Shown here piece after piece: positions 9,434 to 17,427 of a DNA stretch of 64,000 nucleotides. Every line of letters starts with the position of its first letter. Position 1 is the first letter of the stretch. The notes under the pieces are model-generated. The model was not told the origin of the DNA. It ran no database searches and saw only the letters and a program-made list of their open reading frames with translations. The DNA is from Betaproteobacteria bacterium (GTDB taxonomy: Bacteria; Pseudomonadota; Gammaproteobacteria; Burkholderiales; Usitatibacteraceae), in contig JADJMI010000029.1 of NCBI GenBank assembly GCA_016709665.1, positions 1 to 64,000 of the forward strand, read 5' to 3'. Both the position numbers and the translations under genes were made by a program.

Positions 9434-10172
9434 TGAAGCGGATGTCGCCGAAGTAGGCGACGGCATGCCCGCCGGTGTTGTCGGAGTCGCTCATGATTCC
9501 CACCGCGCGCACGCGCGGGGGCTCCTCCCCGAAGGCGCGGCGGAAGTCCTCGAGCACGTTCACCCGCTCCTCGTGCCACCGGCCCAGGTCCTTGCGACCG
9601 CTGCCCGCGACGATCATCTTCACGCGCGTGCTGAAGTGGTGCTCGATCAGCGCTCCCTCCGGCAACTGGTTCTCCCAGATGTACATGATCGTGGCATAGG
9701 GCAGTTCGTTGCCCGTCATGGCCTTGGCGAGGTCGTAGTTGATCTGCTCCGCGTCCGGCAGCTTCTCGCGCCCGCCCTCGAAGGTGACGATCACGCGCGC
9801 CGGGGAATCCTCCACCTGGTGGACCGAGTTGTTGGCGCCGCCGATGAGCTCGGGCACCTTCCAGTGCCAGGTGAGCCAGGGGAATTCCTTCACGTCCACC
9901 GTGAGGTCGAACTGCAGTCCCGAAGCGCTCGCGTCGGCCTGGGCGCGCATGGCGACGGTGCCGTCCAGGGGCACGAGCTGGTACTTCGTCGGTTTCTTGA
10001 AGCGCGCCAGGCGGTAGGGCTTCCACCCGGGCGGCAGGACATCGAGCGCGAGGGCCGTCGAGAAGGGCGCCGGGTCGTGGACCGGGTCCGGGACTGCCGG
10101 CGCCGGCGCCGGCGGCGTGCTCGCGCAGGCGGCCAGCAGGACGGCGAGCAGGAGTGCGTAAACCGGGCGCAT
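9423..10172 (-). CDS. DUF3047 lipoprotein
   Basis: The 249-residue product begins MRPVYALLLAVLLAACAST, a lipoprotein signal with the lipobox LAAC. A Pro/Ala linker follows, then a DUF3047 domain: YRLARFKKPTKYQLV, AQADASASGLQF, WLTWHWKVPEL, VIVTFEGGREKL, NELPYATIMYIWENQLPEG, and near the end VRAVGIMSDSDNTGGHAVAYFGDIRF. This fold resembles carbohydrate-binding beta sandwiches and has no known enzymatic role. The protein is expected in the envelope. It is convergent with the SPOR-like gene, sharing the terminator at 9398-9433, and divergent from the S41 peptidase gene with a 95-base gap that must hold both promoters. I see no obvious operator there. Confidence 0.85.
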   Translation of the reverse strand: MRPVYALLLAVLLAACASTPPAPAPAVPDPVHDPAPFSTALALDVLPPGWKPYRLARFKKPTKYQLVPLDGTVAMRAQADASASGLQFDLTVDVKEFPWLTWHWKVPELIGGANNSVHQVEDSPARVIVTFEGGREKLPDAEQINYDLAKAMTGNELPYATIMYIWENQLPEGALIEHHFSTRVKMIVAGSGRKDLGRWHEERVNVLEDFRRAFGEEPPRVRAVGIMSDSDNTGGHAVAYFGDIRFRKK

Positions 10173-10267
10173 GTCGTTATCGGTTATTCTCTGGCCGGAT
10201 TTCCAGCCGATGGCCGGGAACTCTACCCGTCTTTTCCCCTGCCGTCGCGACGGAACCGAGCACTTCC

Positions 10268-11656
10268 ATGAACGCCCTTTCCCGCACCCTCCTCGTCCTC
10301 GCCACCGTCCTGGCCGCCGGATGCGCCGCCATCGACCCGAACGGGATCATCACCCGCCGCCTGGCCGACGGCACCGACACGATCTCCCCCGTCCCCGGCG
10401 GCGCGTCGGGCAGGCTCGATGCCGCCACCCGCGCGGCCGCCTTCGACTACGTCTGGCGCACGATCGACGAGCGCTACTACGACCCGAAGATGAACGGCGT
10501 CGACTGGAAGGCGGTCGGGGACAAGTGGCGCCCGCAGGTGATGGACGCGCCGGACGAGGACGCGTTCTGGGACCGCCTGGACCGCATGGCGGGCGAGCTG
10601 CGCGATGCGCACACGCGGGTCGAAAGCCCGAAGCGCGCGCGACTCATCGAGCGCGCCCAGTCCGTGAGCCTGGGCTTTTCCTTCCGCCCCCTGGGCGATG
10701 CGCTCGTCGTGACGAACGTGAACGGCGAATCGGATGCCTGGTGGGCCGGCGTGCGCCCCGGCATGACCCTCGCCACCGTCGAGGGCGTCCCCGCGAAGGA
10801 CGCCTACGCGAAGCTCCTGGCCGAGGCCCGCGACAGCTCGTCCGACCACGCCAGGCACGTTATGGCCACGCGCCGCCTCCTCGCCGGGGAGGTCGATTCG
10901 AAGGTCGCCGTCTCCTTCACCCGGGGCGACGGCACGCCGCTCGCCGCGACGCTGCGGCGAATCCGCTTCACGAACCCGCCGCGCGTCACGCACCGGCGCC
11001 TGCCCGACGGCTCGGCCTACGTCCGGCTCACCGCGTGGTCGCAGAACCTCGAAGGCGGCATGATCGAGGCGATCCGCGCCAACAAGGACGCCCCCGCGAT
11101 CGTGATCGACCTGCGCGGCAACCCGGGCGGCTCCGGGCTCATGGTGCGCAACGTCGCGAAGCAGTTCTTCAAGGGCGAGATCAAGGCCGGCCGCGCGCTC
11201 ACGCGCACCGGCAAGCCGATCACGCTCGCCTTCGACCTGGTCGAGGTCATCAAGATCGACCAGGTGCTCGAGGGCACGGGCCTCTACGCGGGCCCGGTGA
11301 CGATCCTCGTGGACAACGACAGCGGCAGCGCGAGCGAGCTCTTCGCCGCCATGATGCAGGCGCAGAAGCGCGCCACCGTCGTCGGCCAGACCTCGTGCGG
11401 GTGCCTGCTCGCCTACATGGGCTACGCGCCCGTGCCCGGGGGCGGCAAGCTCGCCTACAGCGAAGTGGGCTTCGTGCTCCCCGACGGCCGGCGCATCGAA
11501 GGCACGGGCGTCGTGCCGGACATCGCGGTGCCGATCTCGCCGGAAGACCTCCGCCTCAATCGCGACCGCGTCCTCGAGGCCGCCGTCGCGCAGATCGCCC
11601 GCGCCCCGAAACCCGAACCGGCGAAGCCCGCGCCCGCGCAGGGCCCGGCGAAGTGA
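10268..11656 (+). CDS. S41 family peptidase lipoprotein with an atypical active site
   Basis: The ATG at 10268 gives MNALSRTLLVLATVLAAGCA, a lipoprotein signal. The 462-residue protein has a helical N-terminal region (residues about 55-130), a PDZ-like segment around DAWWAGVRPGMTLATVEGVPA, and an S41 core with IDLRGNPGG and the nucleophile region SGSASELFAAMMQ (Ser about 356). In typical C-terminal processing proteases a catalytic lysine follows about 23 residues later in a FGKG motif. Here that position reads SCGCLLA, with Cys about 379. The closing LPDGRRIEGTGVVPD is standard for the family. So the fold is S41, but the catalytic dyad is altered or uses another residue. The upstream ATG at 10154 would add an unlikely N-terminus. 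The MFS gene follows after 10 bases. Confidence 0.85.
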   Translation: MNALSRTLLVLATVLAAGCAAIDPNGIITRRLADGTDTISPVPGGASGRLDAATRAAAFDYVWRTIDERYYDPKMNGVDWKAVGDKWRPQVMDAPDEDAFWDRLDRMAGELRDAHTRVESPKRARLIERAQSVSLGFSFRPLGDALVVTNVNGESDAWWAGVRPGMTLATVEGVPAKDAYAKLLAEARDSSSDHARHVMATRRLLAGEVDSKVAVSFTRGDGTPLAATLRRIRFTNPPRVTHRRLPDGSAYVRLTAWSQNLEGGMIEAIRANKDAPAIVIDLRGNPGGSGLMVRNVAKQFFKGEIKAGRALTRTGKPITLAFDLVEVIKIDQVLEGTGLYAGPVTILVDNDSGSASELFAAMMQAQKRATVVGQTSCGCLLAYMGYAPVPGGGKLAYSEVGFVLPDGRRIEGTGVVPDIAVPISPEDLRLNRDRVLEAAVAQIARAPKPEPAKPAPAQGPAK

Positions 11657-11666
11657 CCCGGCCGCG

Positions 11667-12950
11667 ATGAGCGCGCACGCCGCGCTCAACCCCGGCGTGC
11701 GCCGCCGCGAGGTCTTCGGCTGGGCGATGTACGACTTCGCCAATTCCGGCTACACCACCGTCGTGCTCACCGCCGTCTTCAACGCGTACTTCGTCTCGAC
11801 GGTGGCGGGCGGCAAGGACTGGGCGACGCTCGCCTGGACCCTCGCCCTGGGCGCCTCCTACGCCATCGTCATGGTCGCGGGCCCGATCGTCGGGGCGTGG
11901 GCCGACGCGCATGCCGCCAAGAAGCGCGCGCTCCTGCTGAGCACGGTGGGCTGCGTCGCGGGCACCGCGGCGCTCGCCCTCGTGGGCCCCGGCGACGTGG
12001 CCCTCGCCATCGCGCTGCTCATCGTCTCGAACGTCGCCTACTCGATGGGCGAGAACCTCACCGCCTCGTTCCTGCCCGAGCTCGCGCGGCCCGCCGCCGT
12101 GGGCAAGGTGTCGGGCTGGGGCTGGAGCCTGGGCTACGTGGGCGGTCTCCTCGCGCTGGGACTGGGGCTCGCGTGGGTGATGGGCGCCGATGCCCGCGGT
12201 TCCACCGCCGCGCAGGCCGTGCCGGGGACGATGCTCATCACGGCCGCCGTGTTCGCCGCGGCCTCGGCCTTCACCTTCGCCCTGCTGCGCGAGCGCGCCG
12301 TGCCCGTGCCCGCGAGCGAGGTCGCCTCGCACGCGTTCGCGCGCCTGGCGCGCACCGCGAAGGAAGCCCTCGCCTACCGCGACCTCCTCGCGGTGTTCGC
12401 CTGCGGCACCTGCTACCAGGCCGGCGTCGCGACGGTGATCACCCTGTCGGCCATCTACGCCGAGCAGGTGATGGGCTTCGGCATGAAGGAGACGATCCTG
12501 CTCATCCTCGCGGTGAACGTGACCGCGGGCATCGGCGCCTTCGGCTTCGGCTACGCGCAGGACCGGCTGGGCAAGGTGCCCGCGCTTCGCTACACGCTGT
12601 GGGCGTGGATCGCGATGGTGGCGGTGGCCTGGGGCGCCACGACCTCCGCGCAGTTCTGGGTCGCGGCGAACCTCGCGGGGCTCGCGATGGGATCCTCCCA
12701 GTCGGCCGGCCGCGCCCTCGTCGCCTACTTCGCGCCGCCTTCGCGCACGGGCGAATTCTTCGGGCTGTGGGGCACGGCCACGCGCCTCGCCTCGATCCTG
12801 GGGCCCGTCACCTACGGCGTGGTCACCTGGATCACGAGCGGGAACCACCGCCTCGCCATCGCCTGCACCGGCGCCTTCTTCCTCGTGGCCCTGGGGTTCC
12901 TCGCGCAGGTGGACGAAGGGCGGGGGCGCGAGGCGGCCGTCGCGGCTTGA
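11667..12950 (+). CDS. MFS transporter, UMF1 (Atg22-like) family
   Basis: This 427-residue inner-membrane protein has about 12 hydrophobic helices. The start, REVFGWAMYDFANSGYTTVV, is the hallmark YD(F/W)ANS motif of the UMF1 family. The loop after helix 2 has GPIVGAWADAHAAKKR, the MFS motif A region. A central cytoplasmic loop (LRERAVPVPAS...KEALAYRDLLAVF) separates the two six-helix halves. UMF1 substrates in bacteria are mostly unknown; relatives export amino acids or small solutes. It lies 10 bases after the S41 peptidase gene, so the two may be cotranscribed, and the dioxygenase gene follows 51 bases later on the same strand. No terminator is visible between them. Confidence 0.85.
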   Translation: MSAHAALNPGVRRREVFGWAMYDFANSGYTTVVLTAVFNAYFVSTVAGGKDWATLAWTLALGASYAIVMVAGPIVGAWADAHAAKKRALLLSTVGCVAGTAALALVGPGDVALAIALLIVSNVAYSMGENLTASFLPELARPAAVGKVSGWGWSLGYVGGLLALGLGLAWVMGADARGSTAAQAVPGTMLITAAVFAAASAFTFALLRERAVPVPASEVASHAFARLARTAKEALAYRDLLAVFACGTCYQAGVATVITLSAIYAEQVMGFGMKETILLILAVNVTAGIGAFGFGYAQDRLGKVPALRYTLWAWIAMVAVAWGATTSAQFWVAANLAGLAMGSSQSAGRALVAYFAPPSRTGEFFGLWGTATRLASILGPVTYGVVTWITSGNHRLAIACTGAFFLVALGFLAQVDEGRGREAAVAA

Positions 12951-13001
12951 ATCCGCGGCGCCCGGCCCCACGTACCCCGCACGATCCCGCGCGGAAATTC
13001 C

Positions 13002-13778
13002 ATGGCACTGCCTTCGCTGTTCCTCTCCCATGGCGCACCGACCCTCGCCCTCGAGGACACGGCCGTCACGCGCGCCTGGGCCGGCCTGGGCGCGAGCCTT
13101 TCGCCCCGCGCGGTGGTCGCGGTTTCCGCGCACTGGGATACGGCCGGGCCCACCGTCACCACGGCGCCAAGGCTCGCGACGATCCACGACTTCCACGGCT
13201 TCCCGCGCCCGCTCTACGACATCCGCTACGAGCCCCCGGGCCACGCGGCGCTCGCCGAGCGCGTCACCACGCTCCTTGCCCGCGGCGGCTTCGCCACGGA
13301 AGGCGACGCGCGGCGCGGCATCGACCATGGCGGCTGGGTGCCGCTCAAGTTCATGCTTCCGAAGGCGGACGTGCCGGTCATCCAGCTGTCGATCCAGTCG
13401 GGACGCGACGCCGCCCACCACGTATCGCTCGGGAAGGCCCTCGCCCCGCTGCGCGCCGAGGGCGTGCTGGTGCTCGCCTCCGGCGGCATCGTGCACAACC
13501 TGCGCGAGCTCGACTGGCAGGGCAAGGGCGGCCGCGTGATGCCGTGGGCGAAGGCCTTCAACGACTGGGTCGCGGCGAACGTCGCTTCCGGCGACGAAGA
13601 GGCACTCGTCGACTGGCTCGCGCGCGCCCCGGAACCGCGCCGCGCCCACCCCACGCCCGATCACTTCCTGCCGTTCTTCGTGGCGCTGGGCGCGGGAGGC
13701 TTTCCCGGCAAGCGCCTCGAATTCGGCTTCGACCTGGGCTCGCTCGGGATGGACGCCTACGCGTTCGGCGCGGACTGA
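13002..13778 (+). CDS. class III extradiol (DODA/LigB-type) dioxygenase
   Basis: The 258-residue product belongs to the LigB/DODA superfamily of extradiol aromatic ring-opening dioxygenases, which includes YgiD-type enzymes. Metal ligands expected from the family are present: His10 in SLFLSHGAP, His44 in VVAVSAHWDT, and a later histidine in GGIVHNLREL. A C-terminal HPTPDHFLPFF region is also conserved. PLYDIRYEPPG and RGIDHGGWVPLKFM are additional signatures. Iron or zinc is bound in relatives. The natural substrate, probably a catecholic compound, cannot be inferred. It faces the convergent DinB-like gene across 12 bases. Length is normal and the frame is intact. Confidence 0.85.
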   Translation: MALPSLFLSHGAPTLALEDTAVTRAWAGLGASLSPRAVVAVSAHWDTAGPTVTTAPRLATIHDFHGFPRPLYDIRYEPPGHAALAERVTTLLARGGFATEGDARRGIDHGGWVPLKFMLPKADVPVIQLSIQSGRDAAHHVSLGKALAPLRAEGVLVLASGGIVHNLRELDWQGKGGRVMPWAKAFNDWVAANVASGDEEALVDWLARAPEPRRAHPTPDHFLPFFVALGAGGFPGKRLEFGFDLGSLGMDAYAFGAD

Positions 13779-13790
13779 CCGGCTCCGTCC

Positions 13791-14369
13791 CTAGCCCCAG
13801 ATCCTCGCCTCGTCGAACCCCAGCTCCGCGAAATCCGCTGCCCGCAGGTCCGCCTCGTTCGCGCAGAAGAACTCGTCGAGCTGCGGCGGCGCGACGGCGG
13901 TCCCGGCGAGCATCGCGTGCGCCTGCCCGCGGTGGTGGACCTGGTGCTCGAAGACATGCGCGAGCAGCCGGTGCAGTTCCTCCTCCACCGGCCCCTTGCG
14001 CCGCAGGATCGCCACCCGCCGTTCGTAGTCCGCCTCGCTCGCCTGCTCGCACACCGCGATGAGCCGCCGGTCCGTCTCGGCCTGCTCGTCGGCCAGGTCG
14101 ATCACCTCGTCGAAGGGTTCCTGCGGCTCGTAGAACTCCGCGATGTTCGGGTGCGGCGGTCGGCCGTCCAGGGCGCGCTCCATCGCGTCGACGTACATCC
14201 AGTCCACGGTGACGATGTGGTTGAGCGTCGCCTTGAGGGACGGAAAGAAGCCCGTTCGCTTCGCGGCGAATTCCTCCGCCGTGAGCGCGGCGCAGGCGGT
14301 GAGCAGGCGGTGGTTGGCCCAGGCGTTCTGGAAGGCCCATGCCGTGAGATGGCGCTTGAGCGTGATCAT
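13791..14369 (-). CDS. DinB/YfiT-like metal-binding four-helix protein
   Basis: This 192-residue protein shows the DinB-like helical bundle. Its three metal-ligand positions are a histidine in KATLNHIVTVDWMY and two histidines in VFEHQVHHRGQAH near residue 135. The family includes bacillithiol- and mycothiol-dependent transferases and many members of unknown function. The N-terminal RHLTAWAFQNAWANHRL is also family-typical. There is no signal peptide, so it is cytoplasmic. It is convergent with the dioxygenase gene and divergent from the membrane protease gene, with a 154-base gap. Its biological role is unknown. Confidence 0.85.
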   Translation of the reverse strand: MITLKRHLTAWAFQNAWANHRLLTACAALTAEEFAAKRTGFFPSLKATLNHIVTVDWMYVDAMERALDGRPPHPNIAEFYEPQEPFDEVIDLADEQAETDRRLIAVCEQASEADYERRVAILRRKGPVEEELHRLLAHVFEHQVHHRGQAHAMLAGTAVAPPQLDEFFCANEADLRAADFAELGFDEARIWG

Positions 14370-14523
14370 GGATTCACCGGATGTCGTGTCGGGGCGACGA
14401 TTATCCCATCGGCGCCGGCGACCGTCCGCCGCCCGTTGCCGCTTGTCGTGCCGGCACGACCGTTCGTTACCCCGGGCGCCCGTCGCGATTGCGCTCCCTG
14501 TGCCGTTTGGCGATCATTCCCCC

Positions 14524-15615
14524 ATGGCATCGACTCCCCCAGCGCCCAGGAAGCGCACGCTCTACGACATCCTCGGCGTCCCGAAGGACGCGGGGGCCAT
14601 CGACATCGGCCTCGCCTACAAGTCCCGTCGCGCGGCGCTGCAGAACTCGCCCAACGCCGACCCCAACGAGATCAATCTCGTGCACGAGGCGTATCACGTC
14701 CTGTGCCTGCCGAACGAGCGCGCGGCCTACGACGCCAAGCTCATCACCCTGGCCGAACGCGAAGCCGCCAAGGCCATGGCCCACGCGGACCTCGCGCTGG
14801 AGCCCGAGGATGAAGACGTCCCCGCCTGGAAGAAGAAGCCGGTGCTGGTCGGCCTGGGCGTCCTCGTGGCCCTGCTCGCGTGGTTCATCCTCAAGCCCGC
14901 CCCGAAGCCCGTGGCGCCCGCGCCGCGCGTGGTCGCCCAGCGCGAACTCGTGCGCCCGGCCGAACCCGCCGGCGGCCAGATCGCCAACGCGATCGCGACG
15001 CCCTCGGTCGAGAAATCCGGCGAGCAGCTCTTCGCGGAGCTCTCCCGCTCCACCGCGCGCATCACCGTGCACGACGTCTCCGGCCGAACCGTGGGCCTCG
15101 GAAGCGGCGTGGTGGTGGGCACCGGGCAGGTCATCACCAACTGCCACGTCGCCACGGCCGGCGGCACGCTCGCCGTGAAGGTGGGTGGCGAGCAGTTCTC
15201 CGCGAGCGTCGAGGTGGCCGACGAGGAATACGACCTGTGCCGCCTGAGCGTCATGGGACTCACCGCGCCCGCCGTGCCGATCGGCAGCATCGATTCGCTC
15301 AAGACCGGGCAGAAGGTCTACGCCCTCGGCGCGCCGCAGGGCCTCGAGCTCACGATCAGCGACGGCATCGTCTCGGCGTTCCGCGAAATGCCCCAGGGCC
15401 GCATCATCCAGACCACCGCGCCCATCTCGCCCGGCTCCTCCGGCGGGCCGCTCTTCGACGCGTACGGGCGCCTCGTGGGCATCATGACCTTCCAGCACCG
15501 CTCGGGGCAGAACCTCAACTTCGCGGTGCCCGCGGACTGGATCGGCCAGGTGCGCTCGCGCACGGCCACCAACCCGCTCACCGAGGCGATGGGGAAGGCC
15601 CTCTCGCAGAACTAG
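14524..15615 (+). CDS. membrane protein with degenerate J-like domain and trypsin-like serine protease domain
   Basis: The 363-residue protein has three parts. Residues about 11-62 resemble a J domain (TLYDILGVPKDAGAIDIGLAY...INLVHEAYHVLCLPNERAAYD), but the HPD tripeptide that stimulates DnaK is absent and the loop reads QNSPNADPNE. Residues about 106-123 form one membrane helix. The rest is an HtrA-like trypsin domain with His208 (NCHVA), Asp237 (EYDLC) and Ser306 (GSSGGPL), so the triad is intact. No PDZ domain follows. With the helix in the inner membrane, the protease would be periplasmic and the J-like part cytosolic. The chosen ATG at 14524 directly precedes the J-like start. A Crp/Fnr-type gene follows 2 bases after the stop. 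I know no characterised protein with this architecture. Confidence 0.8.
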   Translation: MASTPPAPRKRTLYDILGVPKDAGAIDIGLAYKSRRAALQNSPNADPNEINLVHEAYHVLCLPNERAAYDAKLITLAEREAAKAMAHADLALEPEDEDVPAWKKKPVLVGLGVLVALLAWFILKPAPKPVAPAPRVVAQRELVRPAEPAGGQIANAIATPSVEKSGEQLFAELSRSTARITVHDVSGRTVGLGSGVVVGTGQVITNCHVATAGGTLAVKVGGEQFSASVEVADEEYDLCRLSVMGLTAPAVPIGSIDSLKTGQKVYALGAPQGLELTISDGIVSAFREMPQGRIIQTTAPISPGSSGGPLFDAYGRLVGIMTFQHRSGQNLNFAVPADWIGQVRSRTATNPLTEAMGKALSQN

Positions 15616-15617
15616 CC

Positions 15618-16292
15618 GTGCCGCTCACCGTCGCCGAAGCCCTCGCCTGCGCGAAGTCGAGCTTTCCCGTCCTCGCGGGCCTGCCCGCCGCGCTCGCCAC
15701 GCGCCTCGAAAGCGACGCGCGCGTCATGGAGGTGCCCGCGGGCGGCCGCCTCTTCGACGAACGCTCGCCCTGCGGCGCCTTCCCGTTCGTGATCCGGGGA
15801 CGGGTGAAGGTGGCGAAGCTCGCGCCCTCGGGCCGCGAGATCGTGCTGTACCGCGTGGAGCCGGGGCAGAGCTGCCTCATCACCTCGAGCTGCCTGCTCG
15901 CCCGCCGCGACTACTCGGCCACCGGCATCGCCGAGACGGACGTCGCCCTCGTCGCGATGCCGCGCGATCTCTTCGACGCGCTCATGGCCGGCTCGCCCGC
16001 CTTCCGCGACTACGTTCACTCGCTCTTCGCCGACCGCATCGGCGAGCTGATGGCGCTCGTCGAGGAAGTGGCCTTCCGCCGCCTCGACCAACGCCTCGCC
16101 GCGTTGCTCCTCGCCCGCGGGCCCGTCGTCGCCGCGCGCCACCAGGACCTCGCCGAGGAGCTCGGTAGCGTGCGCGAGATCGTGAGCCGCCTGCTGGGCG
16201 ATTTCGAGGATCGCGGGCTGGTGAGCCTCGGGCGCGGCCGCGTGGATCTCAAGGACCGGGCGGGCCTCGAGGCCCTGGCCGCCGGAAGGTAG
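15618..16292 (+). CDS. Crp/Fnr-family transcriptional regulator
   Basis: A GTG at 15618, two bases after the protease stop, starts a 224-residue protein. Residues about 15-120 form a cyclic-nucleotide-binding-like beta roll (FPFVIRGRVKVAKLAPSGREIVLYRVEPGQ). A dimer helix follows (FADRIGELMALVEEVAFRRLDQRLAALLL), then a winged helix with QDLAEELGSVREIVSRLLGDFEDRGLVSL, a Crp-type recognition helix. CLITSSCLLARRDY contains two cysteines in the sensor domain, but no Fnr-like N-terminal cysteine cluster is present, so the signal is unknown. Crp/Fnr genes of this type often sit next to DUF2892 genes, as here. The gap between the two holds an imperfect dyad that could be its operator. Confidence 0.85.
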   Translation: MPLTVAEALACAKSSFPVLAGLPAALATRLESDARVMEVPAGGRLFDERSPCGAFPFVIRGRVKVAKLAPSGREIVLYRVEPGQSCLITSSCLLARRDYSATGIAETDVALVAMPRDLFDALMAGSPAFRDYVHSLFADRIGELMALVEEVAFRRLDQRLAALLLARGPVVAARHQDLAEELGSVREIVSRLLGDFEDRGLVSLGRGRVDLKDRAGLEALAAGR

Positions 16293-16316
16293 CGCCATCG
16301 CCCGCTGCCCGCCTTG

Positions 16317-16332
16317 TGTAACCGCGGTCACA
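16317..16332. promoter_or_regulatory. Crp/Fnr-like operator dyad
   Basis: The 16-base sequence TGTAACCGCGGTCACA is an imperfect palindrome with half sites TGTRACC and GGTYACA. It resembles Crp/Fnr-type half sites (TGTGA and TTGAT classes). It lies between the regulator gene and the DUF2892 gene, 64 bases before the latter's ATG. Regulation of the DUF2892 gene by the adjacent regulator is an inference. Confidence 0.45.
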
Positions 16333-16395
16333 TACGCGGGCGCGCGCCTTCCGTAGCCTTCGGGTCGTCCCTTCACGAACCCCAAGGAGAACCCC

Positions 16396-16593
16396 ATGAA
16401 AAGCAACGTCGGCGGCATCGACAAGATCCTTCGCATCGCGGTGGGCCTGGGCGCCCTCGCCTTCGTCCTGATGTCCGACTCGCCCGCGCGCTGGTGGGGC
16501 CTCATCGGCCTGGTGCCCCTGGGCACCGGACTCCTGGGCTTCTGCCCCGTGTACCCGATGCTCGGCCTCAGCACCTGCCCGGTGAAGCGCTAG
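16396..16593 (+). CDS. DUF2892 small membrane protein
   Basis: This 65-residue protein has two hydrophobic helices: ILRIAVGLGALAFVLM, then WWGLIGLVPLGTGLLGF. They are followed by a short tail with CPVYPMLGLSTCPVK. The opening NVGGIDKILRI and the CPxY...C tail are typical of DUF2892 proteins related to the membrane part of YgaP. That family often accompanies sulfide, rhodanese or Crp-type redox regulators. A clear ribosome-binding site, AAGGAG, precedes the ATG at 16396. It is probably under control of the upstream Crp/Fnr-type protein. Function is unknown beyond an inner-membrane location. Confidence 0.85.
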   Translation: MKSNVGGIDKILRIAVGLGALAFVLMSDSPARWWGLIGLVPLGTGLLGFCPVYPMLGLSTCPVKR

Positions 16594-16605
16594 CCCGGGG
16601 GTTTT

Positions 16606-16633
16606 CCGGCTCAAGCCGGCCGGCGCACCGGCC
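16606..16633 (+). terminator. possible hairpin terminator after the DUF2892 gene
   Basis: Two short GC-rich hairpins follow the stop codon: CCGGC-TCAA-GCCGG and GGCCGG-CGCA-CCGGCC. There is no T run after them, so a rho-independent function is uncertain. Confidence 0.35.
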
Positions 16634-16696
16634 GTAAAGGGGTTACCCGCTATCATGGCGATCGCGGGTTTTCCTCTTCCCACGCCCGGACAAGCC

Positions 16697-17398
16697 ATGA
16701 ATAACAAGATCCTCCTCGCCGCCCTCCTCGCCCTTTCGCTGCCCGCCCTCGCCGGCCGCCCCCTCAGCACCGAAGACGCCAATTCCCTCGACGACGGCCA
16801 GTGCCAGCTCGAGGCCTGGGCCAACCGCACGCGCTCGAACGCGACCGAGATGGTCGCCGTCCCGGCCTGCGCGTTCCTCAAGGTCGAGGCGCAACTGGGC
16901 ACCGGCTGGGTGCGCGAGAACGGCGAGACGAAGCTCGCCGCGCAGTTCTTCCAGGTGAAGCACGCCTTCAGGAAGGTCGACGACGGCGCCTGGGGCATCG
17001 CGTTCGTGGCCGGCATCGCCCGCGACCGCACCCGCGAGACCTACGGCAACTGGGGCGACCCGTATTTCATCGTGCCCTTCAGCTTCGGCATCGGCGAGGA
17101 CAAGGACTCGCGCGCGGTGGTGCACCTGAACCTGGGCACGACCCGCAATCGCGAGGAGGCCCGCAACCTCACGCTGTGGGGCATCGCGGCCGAGAAGCCG
17201 GTCACCGAGCGCCTCACGCTGGTGGGCGAGGTCTACGGCGAGAACACCCGCGACCCGTTCTACCGCGCGGGCGGCCGCTTCACGGTCATCCCGGAGATGC
17301 TCGACGTCGACCTCACGTACGTCGGCCGCTCCGGCGGCTCGAAGGAAGACCGGCTCTGGTCGATCGGCTTCCACCTGGAAGGCGACGTCTTCAAGTAG
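16697..17398 (+). CDS. exported beta-barrel-like protein of unknown function
   Basis: The ATG at 16697 gives MNNKILLAALLALSLPALAG, a Sec signal peptide. The mature part of about 213 residues alternates hydrophobic and polar residues in strand-like blocks (CQLEAWANRTR, FLKVEAQLGTGWV, GIAFVAGIARDR, AVVHLNLGTTR, LTLVGEVYGEN, LDVDLTYVGRSG) and ends LWSIGFHLEGDVFK. The terminal aromatic-hydrophobic-charged pattern fits an outer-membrane beta barrel. The opening RPLSTEDANSLDDGQCQLEAW resembles putative outer-membrane transporter proteins. It is followed 29 bases later by a lipoprotein gene on the same strand. No specific function can be given. Confidence 0.7.
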   Translation: MNNKILLAALLALSLPALAGRPLSTEDANSLDDGQCQLEAWANRTRSNATEMVAVPACAFLKVEAQLGTGWVRENGETKLAAQFFQVKHAFRKVDDGAWGIAFVAGIARDRTRETYGNWGDPYFIVPFSFGIGEDKDSRAVVHLNLGTTRNREEARNLTLWGIAAEKPVTERLTLVGEVYGENTRDPFYRAGGRFTVIPEMLDVDLTYVGRSGGSKEDRLWSIGFHLEGDVFK

Positions 17399-17427
17399 TC
17401 GCCGGCCGGACGGGGCAGAATGGCGCC

